From CG1-02-35-72 sp036170135 (GTDB lineage Bacteria > Bacteroidota > Bacteroidia > Flavobacteriales > Flavobacteriaceae), in contig JAVHOP010000061.1 in NCBI GenBank assembly GCA_036170135.1, positions 1 to 14,071 of the forward strand: DNA of 14,071 nt, written 5' to 3'. Under the pieces are notes generated by a model. The model did not search any database, was not told the origin of the DNA, and worked only from the letters and a program-made list of their open reading frames with translations. Within the stretch, counting starts at the first letter, position 1; each line of letters begins with the position of its first letter. The translations under genes and the position numbers were made by a program. Below, piece by piece: positions 9,001 through 14,056 of the stretch.

Positions 9001-9104
9001 AAAGCAACAAAGCAGCCATTTTTAAGGAAGATATTAAGCTTAATTTTGATCAGACAAACCTCGAAAATGCAAAGATTATTTTGCCGCCAGAAGCTTTTAT
9101 GTAA
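6072..9104 (+). CDS. Double receiver-like / PEP-pyruvate-binding (PPDK ATP-grasp) protein
   Basis: A 1010-residue cytoplasmic protein. Two receiver-like domains come first. In the first (about 27-160) the usual phosphoacceptor position appears to be Trp91 (DLVITWLDI). The second (about 172-320) keeps acidic E179/D180, candidate acceptor D249 (IISDVSYYRNG), S283/S284 and K302, so may still be phosphorylatable. A PPDK N-terminal ATP-grasp domain follows (about 430-800): GALGGKGRGLAF at 435-446, AVRSSSVLEDS at 529-539, FAGVFATY at 544-551, QEVTG at 602-606, SGVAR at 618-622, EIEFAVN at 776-782 and LQIRP at 796-800. A conserved-looking C-terminal region follows, with GPGRWGSSDPWLG (877-889) and DPSQGTHFFQN (914-924). 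The swivelling phosphohistidine domain and PEP/pyruvate TIM barrel of true PPDK/PpsA are absent, so a 'PEP synthase' label would be unsafe. Probably a regulatory kinase or phosphotransfer protein; substrate unknown. It appears monocistronic. Confidence 0.85.
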   Translation: MKRKPLPDLRTYEFEEVAFNELMQNRINKVLIVCSNYDFYLLEEDGRIDERIFNEYTALNLRYPPRFIHANSAKRAIRVLESDNIDLVITWLDIGNQNTFDASKEIKNAFPQVPIVALSLYSSEVRKKIKSENAGVIDYVFHWNGNVDIFLAIIKLTEDRMNAEKDINEIGVKAILLVEDSLKFYSRYLPIIYKIILKQTQSLMSEGLNEHRKMMLMRGRPKILLAINYEEGFSLFEKYKDNLLGIISDVSYYRNGVRDFQAGFEFLKYVRSLKRYFPFLIQSSDNNNEALTIELKGKFLYKFSETLGTDLKNYINKYFSFGDFEFWDPVQQKVLAVVKDLNGFQDALTKSTLDSIIYHAKRSEYSKWLRSRALFPLANLFSNVEYNDFDDANHIREFLIEALKIYRVYRSRGVIVKFDKKKYDEYLGFARIGDGALGGKGRGLAFVDSFLKRNKLFKKYSEVSISIPRTVVLSTAVFDEFIEKHDLIRFVAKCDIDEEILNEFISKPLPKWVLDDIQAFLNVVKRPIAVRSSSVLEDSLYQPFAGVFATYMIPNTNDSKMLKMVSNAVKSVYASAFFQTSKTYLKATQHTIEEDKMAVILQEVTGKQYDDVYYPNISGVARSINFYPIGNELASEGIANIALGLGEIIVGGAQTLRFSPYHPKKVLQLSSPDSSQRETQQFFYGLDLNPDSYKVSTSEAINKKKLTLKEAENHGTLKFVASTYDLQNNMIRPGILHDGIRVLSFDNVLKYNTFPLPEILQDLLRIGQREMRNPIEIEFAVNLDVPKGQPRIFSFLQIRPIVESIETKSILPKNFSTKDCIIYSKSALGNGTYDHIFDFVYVKPETFNPANTRKIAEAVEKINKKFADSEKQYILVGPGRWGSSDPWLGIPVIWHQISSAKVIVEAGLNNFRIDPSQGTHFFQNLTAFKVGYFTINPFMDDGYFDLEYLKAQPAIYEDEYLRHVCFKAPLTIIIEGKSNKAAIFKEDIKLNFDQTNLENAKIILPPEAFM

Positions 9105-9235
9105 ATACTTACAAGGGTCAATACTTATCTTTATTTTTTATGGTATTCGAAATATCACCCTTAATAAGTTGTTAAATTTTGACATATCATTAAATATAAC
9201 AAGTGATAATTATGAAATATTTAATTAAATAGACG

Positions 9236-9243
9236 TAATTTTG
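9236..9243 (+). promoter_or_regulatory. gdhA: gdhA promoter, -7 element TAnnTTTG
   Basis: TAATTTTG, followed by C, is an exact -7 match and lies 50 nt before the gdhA start, predicting a leader of about 40-45 nt. No TTG stands at the usual -33 distance, so an activator or a weak -33 contact may be involved (inference). The rest of spacer 9105-9293 is AT-rich and I see no convincing terminator for the preceding gene. Confidence 0.5.
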
Positions 9244-9293
9244 CATCCAATTTCAAACAAACTAAATTTTTAACAATTTTATATTTAACTATT

Positions 9294-10631
9294 ATGAATG
9301 TAAAAAATATCATGACTAACTTGGAAACTAAACATCCAGGTGAAAAAGAATATCTTCAAGCTGTACACGAAGTGTTAGAATCTATAGAAGATATTTATAA
9401 TCAGAATCCTCAATACGAAGCTGCAAAAATTATAGAACGCCTTGTAGAGCCAGACAGAATCTTAACTTTTAGAGTCGCTTGGGTTGATGACGAAGGTCAA
9501 GTTCAAGTAAACTTAGGCTACCGAATTCATTTTAATAATGCCATAGGACCATATAAAGGGGGCATCCGTTTGCATCCTAGTGTGAATTTAAGTATCCTTA
9601 AATTCTTAGGTTTCGAACAAACTTTTAAAAATTCCTTAACTACTTTGCCTTTGGGCGGTGCAAAAGGAGGATCTGATTTCAACCCTAAGGGTAAATCGGA
9701 TATGGAAATTATGCGATTCTGTCAAGCATTTATGCTAGAATTATGGCGTATGATTGGACCAAATACCGATGTACCTGCCGGCGATATTGGAACAGGTGGT
9801 AGAGAAATTGGCTATTTATATGGTATGTACAAAAAACTTCAAATAGAAAACACAGGTGTTTTAACCGGTAAAGGTTTAAATTGGGGTGGAAGTTTAGTAA
9901 GACCCGAAGCTACCGGTTTTGGTGCTACCTATTTTACAAAAGAAATGCTTTCTTCAAATAAAGACACCTTTAAAGGTAAAACCGTTTGTATATCTGGTTT
10001 TGGCAATGTGGCTTGGGGTGTTGCGCTTAAAGTTACCGAATTAGGTGGAAAGGTTGTTACCATTTCTGGACCAGATGGTTATATTTATGACGAGAAAGGA
10101 TTAGATGCCAAAAAAATTGACTATATGCTAGCTTTAAGAGCTTCTAATAATGACATTGTTTCACCTTACACTAAAGTATTCGAAGGTTCAAAATTTATTG
10201 CAGGTAAGAAACCTTGGGAAATAGCATGTGATATTGCGATGCCTTGTGCTACGCAAAACGAATTAAACGGTCAAGATGCAGCACAATTAATTGCAAATGG
10301 TGTTAAATATGTTGCCGAAGTTTCGAATATGGGTTGTACCCCCGAAGCGATTGAAGCGTTCCATAATTCCAAATTACCTTTCGGTCCCGGTAAAGCCGTA
10401 AATGCTGGTGGTGTTGGTGTTTCAGGATTAGAAATGAGCCAAAATGCTATGAAATTAAATTGGACTGCCGAAGAAGTTGATGCCAAATTACATCAAATGA
10501 TGTCGTCAATTCATGCCGCTTGTATTAAATTTGGTACCCAAAACGATGGTTATGTAAACTATGTAAAAGGTGCAAATATTGCTGGATTTATTAAGGTTGC
10601 AGATGCTATGATGGATCAAGGCGTCATTTAA
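9294..10631 (+). CDS. gdhA: NADP-type glutamate dehydrogenase
   Basis: Catalyses reversible reductive amination of 2-oxoglutarate with ammonium to L-glutamate, a main route of ammonium assimilation in the cytoplasm. The 445-residue length is that of hexameric 50-kDa enzymes such as E. coli GdhA. The dimerisation/substrate domain carries GPYKGGIRLHPSVN (85-98), the family signature LPLGGAKGGSDFNPKG (118-133) with catalytic Lys124, and PAGDIGTGGRE (161-171) with Asp164. The Rossmann domain has SGFGNVAWG (234-242); strand two ends in ISGPDG rather than an acidic residue, which suits NADP(H) over NAD(H) (inference). The conserved NAGGVGVSGLEMSQN lies at 370-384. A second in-frame ATG at codon 7 is a possible alternative start. 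The gene has its own promoter motif and a strong terminator, so it is probably monocistronic; it converges on the saccharopine dehydrogenase family gene. Confidence 0.98.
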   Translation: MNVKNIMTNLETKHPGEKEYLQAVHEVLESIEDIYNQNPQYEAAKIIERLVEPDRILTFRVAWVDDEGQVQVNLGYRIHFNNAIGPYKGGIRLHPSVNLSILKFLGFEQTFKNSLTTLPLGGAKGGSDFNPKGKSDMEIMRFCQAFMLELWRMIGPNTDVPAGDIGTGGREIGYLYGMYKKLQIENTGVLTGKGLNWGGSLVRPEATGFGATYFTKEMLSSNKDTFKGKTVCISGFGNVAWGVALKVTELGGKVVTISGPDGYIYDEKGLDAKKIDYMLALRASNNDIVSPYTKVFEGSKFIAGKKPWEIACDIAMPCATQNELNGQDAAQLIANGVKYVAEVSNMGCTPEAIEAFHNSKLPFGPGKAVNAGGVGVSGLEMSQNAMKLNWTAEEVDAKLHQMMSSIHAACIKFGTQNDGYVNYVKGANIAGFIKVADAMMDQGVI

Positions 10632-10652
10632 TAAATGCCCTTTATAATATTT

Positions 10653-10682
10653 AAAAAGGCGCGCCATTGGCGCGCCTTTTTT
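10653..10682. terminator. Strong, probably bidirectional intrinsic terminator after gdhA
   Basis: An A5 run, GGCGCGCC (10658-10665), loop ATT, GGCGCGCC (10669-10676) and T6. The 8-bp G+C stem is perfect and extends to 13 bp through the A/T runs. It begins 21 nt after the gdhA stop and lies between convergent genes; the A-run on one side and T-run on the other allow function on both strands. Each arm is itself a palindrome. Confidence 0.93.
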
Positions 10683-10705
10683 GTTTATCATTTTGGGGTA
10701 AAATT

Positions 10706-10738
10706 GGCTTTAAAAAATGCAAGATTAAGTCTAAAGCC
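10706..10738. repeat. Short inverted repeat GGCTTTA / TAAAGCC
   Basis: Seven-base perfect arms at 10706-10712 and 10732-10738 around a 19-nt gap, downstream of the gdhA terminator. Possibly part of the run of hairpins in this convergent spacer; the long gap makes it weak. Confidence 0.3.
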
Positions 10739-10759
10739 AGTGTTGAAAATTTTCTTTTC

Positions 10760-10805
10760 AGAATCCCGCAAGGTCTGTTTTTGACCTAGCAGGATTCTAT
10801 TTTTT
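10760..10805. repeat. Hairpin repeat with T-run (AGAATCC..AAGGTC type)
   Basis: Arms 10760-10775 and 10783-10798 pair at 14 of 16 positions around a 7-nt loop (TGTTTTT), and a run of six T follows (10800-10805). It could act as a second plus-strand terminator, but its arm sequence resembles the other hairpins here (CGCAAGGTC, compare TGCAAGG), so it may belong to a dispersed intergenic repeat family. Confidence 0.75.
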
Positions 10806-10811
10806 GCAATT

Positions 10812-10860
10812 GTCTGTTTTTAATAACAGACCTACAAGGTTTCAAAAAAAACCTTGCAGG
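10812..10860. repeat. Paired hairpins including CCTACAAGGTTT / AAACCTTGCAGG
   Basis: Two adjoining hairpins. GTCTGTT (10812-10818) pairs perfectly with AACAGAC (10825-10831). CCTACAAGGTTT (10831-10842) pairs with AAACCTTGCAGG (10849-10860) around a 6-nt A-rich loop; the single odd pair is A/C on the plus strand but G-U if transcribed from the minus strand, where it would form the 3' end of the saccharopine dehydrogenase family mRNA 16 nt after its stop. The second hairpin is the same element as at 14010-14040. Confidence 0.75.
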
Positions 10861-10876
10861 AAAAGGGTAAATATTT

Positions 10877-12010
10877 TCATAAAACTTCTTTTCTATAAAT
10901 CACGTTGCGGTCTTTTAAATAATTTAAAACATATTCAAAACAGCCTTTGTGCTTGCCTACAAATTCTGGTGGAAAAACGCCTTTCTTTTCAAATAAGCCA
11001 TCTAAAAATAAATTAGCAACGGCAGTAGCGGTATAACCTGTTGTTCGTGCCATTGATGAGGTTTGGCTTTTTTCACAATACACGTCGTGTAAATGGTAAA
11101 TAACAGTTTGTAATTTGCCATTTTTGTCCGTCCCTTTTAAGGTAATTCGCATTACGGTTAGTTCTTCTTCTGTTGCACCTAATTTCCATTCGCTGAATAA
11201 TATTTTTGATGAAAATTCTAAAGGAGAAATCTCAACACCTTGAATCATCATCTTTTTTTCGCTGAAAAAGCCACTGGCTTTTAGTACATTAATATATTCA
11301 ATATGAGTTGGATATCGCAAAGTTTTCTCTTTCATATTCTTTATATGAGGCATCGTGTAAACCAATGAACGCAAGCCATCAGAGTTGAACGATTCCAAAG
11401 TTCCAACACCGTCAAAATAGACGTGCTCTACATCCGATAAGGCTGGTTTTATAACAATATGACCATTTTCAACATAACGGGCAGGTCGTGTATATTCTTC
11501 AATAACATCTACCGGAGAAAAAGGTGCTTTATAATTAAAAGGCCATTTCTTAATTTTTGGCAAACCTCCCACCAAACATTCAAAATCGGTTAGGTTGAGT
11601 TGCTCGTTATAATAGCCCAAAATAATATTTCCCATCCCGGGTGCCACGCCACAATCTACAATGGCGGTAACCTGATTTTGTTTAGCTAAAGCATCTAATT
11701 CTGAAGAATCTTCTGGAAAAAAGGAAATATCAATGACATTTTTCTTAGCTTCTATAATGCTTTTTAAGGTGTTGAATCCTAAAAATCCGGGAACTGCACA
11801 AATCACTAAATCAAATGGTTGAAGGGAGTTTTGGAGTGTTTTTTTATCGGTAACGTCTAATTTTAACGTAGTTAATGCGTCGCATTTCTGTTTAGATTCT
11901 TGTAATGCAGTTTCGCTAAAATCGGTAATGGTAACTTGGTGTTTTTTTGTTAAATCGATAGCCATAGTGCGACCTACCATGCCAGCGCCTAGTACAATAA
12001 TATTGCTCAT
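10877..12010 (-). CDS. Saccharopine dehydrogenase / lysine 6-dehydrogenase family protein
   Basis: A 377-residue NAD(P)-dependent oxidoreductase of the saccharopine dehydrogenase family. The N-terminal Rossmann fold is clear: IIVLGAGMVGRTMA (4-17), with strand two ending TITD (acidic Asp30, which usually favours NAD). Other marks are DLVICAVPGFLG (67-78), the DCGVAPGMGNIILGYY motif (119-134) of lysine/saccharopine-type enzymes, and a C-terminal SSMARTTGYTATAVANL (318-334) with GVFPPEFVG (344-352). The family includes saccharopine dehydrogenase (glutamate-forming) and lysine 6-dehydrogenase, so a role in lysine catabolism is the best guess, but the substrate cannot be assigned. It converges on gdhA. 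The 192-bp spacer on its start side shows no clear TAnnTTTG, so it could be partly read through from the radical SAM gene. Confidence 0.85.
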   Translation of the reverse strand: MSNIIVLGAGMVGRTMAIDLTKKHQVTITDFSETALQESKQKCDALTTLKLDVTDKKTLQNSLQPFDLVICAVPGFLGFNTLKSIIEAKKNVIDISFFPEDSSELDALAKQNQVTAIVDCGVAPGMGNIILGYYNEQLNLTDFECLVGGLPKIKKWPFNYKAPFSPVDVIEEYTRPARYVENGHIVIKPALSDVEHVYFDGVGTLESFNSDGLRSLVYTMPHIKNMKEKTLRYPTHIEYINVLKASGFFSEKKMMIQGVEISPLEFSSKILFSEWKLGATEEELTVMRITLKGTDKNGKLQTVIYHLHDVYCEKSQTSSMARTTGYTATAVANLFLDGLFEKKGVFPPEFVGKHKGCFEYVLNYLKDRNVIYRKEVL

Positions 12011-12095
12011 GTTTTAGTATTTAATGGATTTGTTGAATGCGCGCAAAGTCAACTCACTTTGCACAGTTTAATGATTGTAATTGAAAGGTAATTTG

Positions 12096-12128
12096 AAAAA
12101 AATTAGAGCCCGGGAAGGAAAACCCAAG
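12096..12128 (-). terminator. Possible terminator after the radical SAM gene
   Basis: On the minus strand a 6-bp stem (CTTGGG with CCCGGG, including two G-U pairs) around an 8-nt loop is followed 6 nt later by seven T. It sits between two same-direction genes. The stem is short and the T-run is displaced, so this is tentative. Nothing else stands out in 12011-12202. Confidence 0.3.
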
Positions 12129-12202
12129 GCATTTCGGAGCTATTTTTTAGGTTAGTAAAAATCATTCGATAAAAGTACGATTTATTTTGAAAGTTGACAT
12201 AT

Positions 12203-13132
12203 TTACTGATAAAACTTTCCTTGCCAACTATTTTTTTCAATAAGCTTTTTGTCAATTTTGGCAACAACTTCAAAATTTTTGAGTCCGCCCCAAAGTGGCG
12301 CCACCAGCAAGCCTTTTGGCGCTTCGCTAATAAAGCGTTCTAAGATAATATCCGGGCGAACATACCCAATAAAGTCTGTGATAAAATCGACGTAACTCTC
12401 GGCTGTAAACAAGTCGAATTTTTCGGGATTTCGTTTATATTGCACTGCCATCATGGAGTGTTTTACAATTTGCAAATGATGAATTTTTAAAGTATTTATG
12501 GGCAATTTAGAGACTTCTTTTGCATGGTTTAATAAGTCGGTTTTTGATTCACCGGGCAAACCTAAAATAAGATGCGCGCCTAAATGAAAACCTTTATCCG
12601 CGCAACGGTTATAGGCATCTATGGTCTCTTCAAAAGTATGGCATCGGTTGACCTCTTTGAGAGTGCGGTTTAAGGTGCTTTCAATGCCAAACTCTAACGA
12701 AATAAAATGAGTTTTCGATAAAAACGACAAATAATCAATCAATTCATCCGAAATGCAATCAGGGCGCGTGCCAATAACTAAACCGATAACTTTTGGAACG
12801 CTTAAAGCTTCGTCGTACATTTTTTTAAGCGATTCCATAGCGCCATAAGTATTGGTATAGGCTTGAAAATAAGCGAGGTATTGTTGCGCTTGATATTTGA
12901 CGCCGAAAAAAGACTTTCCTTCGGTTAATTGTTGTGCAACACTTTTGTTTGGCTGACAATAATTGGGATTAAAGGTGTCGTTATTGCAATAGGTACACCC
13001 GCCTAAACCCTTTGAACCATCTCTATTTGGACAAGTAAACCCGATATCTAACGAGATTTTTTGAACCCGTTTTCCAAAAGTGGCTTTAATAAAAGTAGTG
13101 TAATCTAAGTAACGTTTTCCGGAAATTGGCAT
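12203..13132 (-). CDS. TIGR01212-family radical SAM protein (YhcC-like)
   Basis: A 309-residue radical SAM protein. The [4Fe-4S] cluster cysteines are C34, C46 and C49 (CPNRDGS...GGCTYC), a CX11CX2C spacing that differs from classical CX3CX2C and is typical of the TIGR01212/YhcC group, related to Elp3-type enzymes. The N-terminal YLDYTTFIKATFGKRVQKI (8-26) and GFTCPNRDG (31-39) are characteristic of this group. Further marks are GTRPDC (121-126), LEFGIES (146-152), HLGAHLILGLPGE (183-195) and ERFISEAPKG (265-274). The length equals that of E. coli YhcC. The group is widespread but, to my knowledge, its reaction is not firmly established, so I give no substrate. Its likely promoter sits just upstream, at the end of the PIN-toxin gene. 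Confidence 0.92.
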   Translation of the reverse strand: MPISGKRYLDYTTFIKATFGKRVQKISLDIGFTCPNRDGSKGLGGCTYCNNDTFNPNYCQPNKSVAQQLTEGKSFFGVKYQAQQYLAYFQAYTNTYGAMESLKKMYDEALSVPKVIGLVIGTRPDCISDELIDYLSFLSKTHFISLEFGIESTLNRTLKEVNRCHTFEETIDAYNRCADKGFHLGAHLILGLPGESKTDLLNHAKEVSKLPINTLKIHHLQIVKHSMMAVQYKRNPEKFDLFTAESYVDFITDFIGYVRPDIILERFISEAPKGLLVAPLWGGLKNFEVVAKIDKKLIEKNSWQGKFYQ

Positions 13133-13149
13133 CTAAAAAAATTGAGTGG

Positions 13150-13157
13150 CAAAGTTA
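13150..13157 (-). promoter_or_regulatory. Candidate promoter for the radical SAM gene
   Basis: On the minus strand TAACTTTG is an exact TAnnTTTG -7 match, 17 nt before the start codon, giving a very short leader. A TTG at 13175-13173 is 15 nt further upstream, shorter than usual, and lies inside the 3' end of the PIN gene. Confidence 0.4.
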
Positions 13158-13169
13158 TTAAAAGGATCC

Positions 13170-13595
13170 TTACAAGCTAGCATTTATTATTTTCATATAA
13201 TTGTCAGGAGTCATTACAGAAAGCGAACTATTCTTAAAATCTTTTGTATTTTGGGTTAGTATTAAATCAATTTCTTGATCTAATTCAGCAGAATAATTTT
13301 GTAAAGCATCTTCAAAATCTTTAAAATTTGAGTTTAAGGCGTGAAGAATCGCCTCTCTATCAATTACCAATATTTCAGTAATTGAAACCAACATTTTCAG
13401 CTTTTCGATTACCTTTTCATGCTTAGCTGTTTGTCTAAGAAGATAATAAACATTGCTTATAATTACTGGTGTTATAAATCCTTTTATTGCTTTTGATTCA
13501 CAGAGAGAAAGAATTTTTGCTGCATTTTCTGCAAAAGGTTCTCTGTCAAAAAAGAAATCTAGAATGACATCTGTATCAATTAAAATCCTAGTCAT
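13170..13595 (-). CDS. PIN-domain toxin (VapC-like ribonuclease)
   Basis: A 141-residue PIN-domain protein, probably the toxic RNase of a type II toxin-antitoxin pair. The N-terminal ILIDTDVILDFFFDREPF (4-21) holds the first catalytic aspartate (D7) and is typical of the PIN_3 subgroup. The central FKDFEDALQ (91-99) supplies further acidic residues (D93, E95, D96), and TQNTKDFKN (114-122) carries the C-terminal acidic residue D119. All expected metal-binding positions therefore look intact, and the length is normal. It starts 3 nt after the stop of the upstream antitoxin gene, so the two are co-transcribed and probably translationally coupled. Its RNA target cannot be told from sequence. Confidence 0.88.
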   Translation of the reverse strand: MTRILIDTDVILDFFFDREPFAENAAKILSLCESKAIKGFITPVIISNVYYLLRQTAKHEKVIEKLKMLVSITEILVIDREAILHALNSNFKDFEDALQNYSAELDQEIDLILTQNTKDFKNSSLSVMTPDNYMKIINASL

Positions 13596-13598
13596 TGA

Positions 13599-13847
13599 TT
13601 ACAAATATTTTTCAGATATGCGATTCGTTAATTCTTTTTTATAATCAAAGTTTTTAGGAGCATTAAAAGAACCTTTTAAAGATTTTACTATGGGTGTCAG
13701 TTCAATTTCTTTTTGAGAACCCTCAGTAGTAAGCGCTTTTAAATAATTTTCAATTAAGTTAGACAAACTACGCTCTCTGTTTTTCGCATATTTTTTTGCT
13801 TTTTCAATAACAGTTTGGTCTATTGTTAATGTCAGCTTTGTATTCAT
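13599..13847 (-). CDS. DUF6364-type antitoxin
   Basis: An 82-residue protein resembling the DUF6364 family found beside PIN toxins. The N-terminus KLTLTIDQTVIEKAKKYAK (4-22) and SLSNLIENYLK (27-37) have the strand-helix-helix pattern of a ribbon-helix-helix DNA-binding fold. The C-terminal half (about 40-82, with LKGSFNAP and NFDYKKELTNRI) is charged and probably wraps the toxin. By analogy it neutralises the PIN RNase downstream and represses its own promoter as a dimer; the palindrome at 13897-13910 is the natural candidate operator (inference). Start chosen at the only suitable ATG, 33 nt after the -7 element. Confidence 0.82.
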   Translation of the reverse strand: MNTKLTLTIDQTVIEKAKKYAKNRERSLSNLIENYLKALTTEGSQKEIELTPIVKSLKGSFNAPKNFDYKKELTNRISEKYL

Positions 13848-13879
13848 GAGGATTAATTTTTAATTTGAACTATTGACAG

Positions 13880-13911
13880 CAAATATAAAAAGATAATTGC
13901 ATACGTGCAAA
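13880..13911 (-). promoter_or_regulatory. Toxin-antitoxin promoter, TTTG-N20-TATATTTG
   Basis: On the minus strand TTTG (13911-13908), 20 nt, then TATATTTG (13887-13880) and C. This is the fullest match to the Bacteroidota promoter pattern in the window, about 33 nt before the antitoxin start. Confidence 0.65.
13897..13910. promoter_or_regulatory. Palindrome TTGCA-N4-TGCAA over the -33 element
   Basis: Perfect 5-bp inverted repeat arms around TACG, overlapping the -33 TTTG of the toxin-antitoxin promoter. The position would let a bound dimer block RNA polymerase, as antitoxins commonly do. Binding is inferred, not shown. Confidence 0.45.
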
Positions 13912-13920
13912 TAATAAATT

Positions 13921-13936
13921 AATGACACGTGTTATT
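13921..13936. repeat. 16-bp near-perfect palindrome centred on ACACGTGT
   Basis: AATGACACGTGTTATT pairs at 7 of 8 positions. It lies about 10 nt upstream of the toxin-antitoxin promoter's -33 element and could be a second operator or belong to a gene beyond the window. Confidence 0.35.
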
Positions 13937-13973
13937 TTGTTACCCATTTTATGTCTAGTGGCTTTTTTTGGTG

Positions 13974-13995
13974 TCAAGTATTTAGTATCAAGTAT
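13974..13995. repeat. TCAAGTAT direct repeat
   Basis: Two copies of TCAAGTAT (13974-13981, 13988-13995) with a 14-nt period in non-coding DNA beside the hairpin repeats; probably a decayed microsatellite-like tract. Confidence 0.4.
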
Positions 13996-14009
13996 AGGTT
14001 TTTTACCCT

Positions 14010-14040
14010 GACCTGCAAGGTTTTCAAAACCTTGTAGGTC
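14010..14040. repeat. Hairpin repeat GACCTGCAAGGTTTT / AAAACCTTGTAGGTC
   Basis: Fifteen-base arms (14010-14024, 14026-14040) pair at all but one position, which is G-U on the plus strand, around a single C; the real loop is probably the TTTTCAAAA centre. A short T-run follows. The arms match the hairpin at 10831-10860. Confidence 0.85.
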
Positions 14041-14056
14041 TCATTTTTAAGAATTT

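Noticed and set aside
9105..9190. Possible stem GGGT..ACCC / AATAC..GTATT after the ATP-grasp gene
   Set aside because: Arms of four to five bases with long gaps; not better than expected by chance in AT-rich DNA.
8992..9228. 78-codon plus-strand frame overlapping the end of the ATP-grasp gene
   Set aside because: Mostly out-of-frame overlap plus AT-rich spacer; composition gives a random-looking hydrophobic tail without a start signal.
10271..11016. Short open frames over gdhA (minus, 10271-10691) and in the convergent spacer (plus, 10804-11016)
   Set aside because: Antisense to conserved GDH and saccharopine dehydrogenase regions or running through hairpin repeats.
13453..13644. 63-codon plus-strand frame across the toxin-antitoxin junction
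   Set aside because: Antisense to the intact PIN N-terminus and the antitoxin C-terminus; explained by the opposite strand.
13951..14037. 28-codon plus-strand frame (ATG at 13951) ending in the hairpin repeat
   Set aside because: Its end is made of the repeat itself and the peptide has no recognisable feature; too short to support as a gene.
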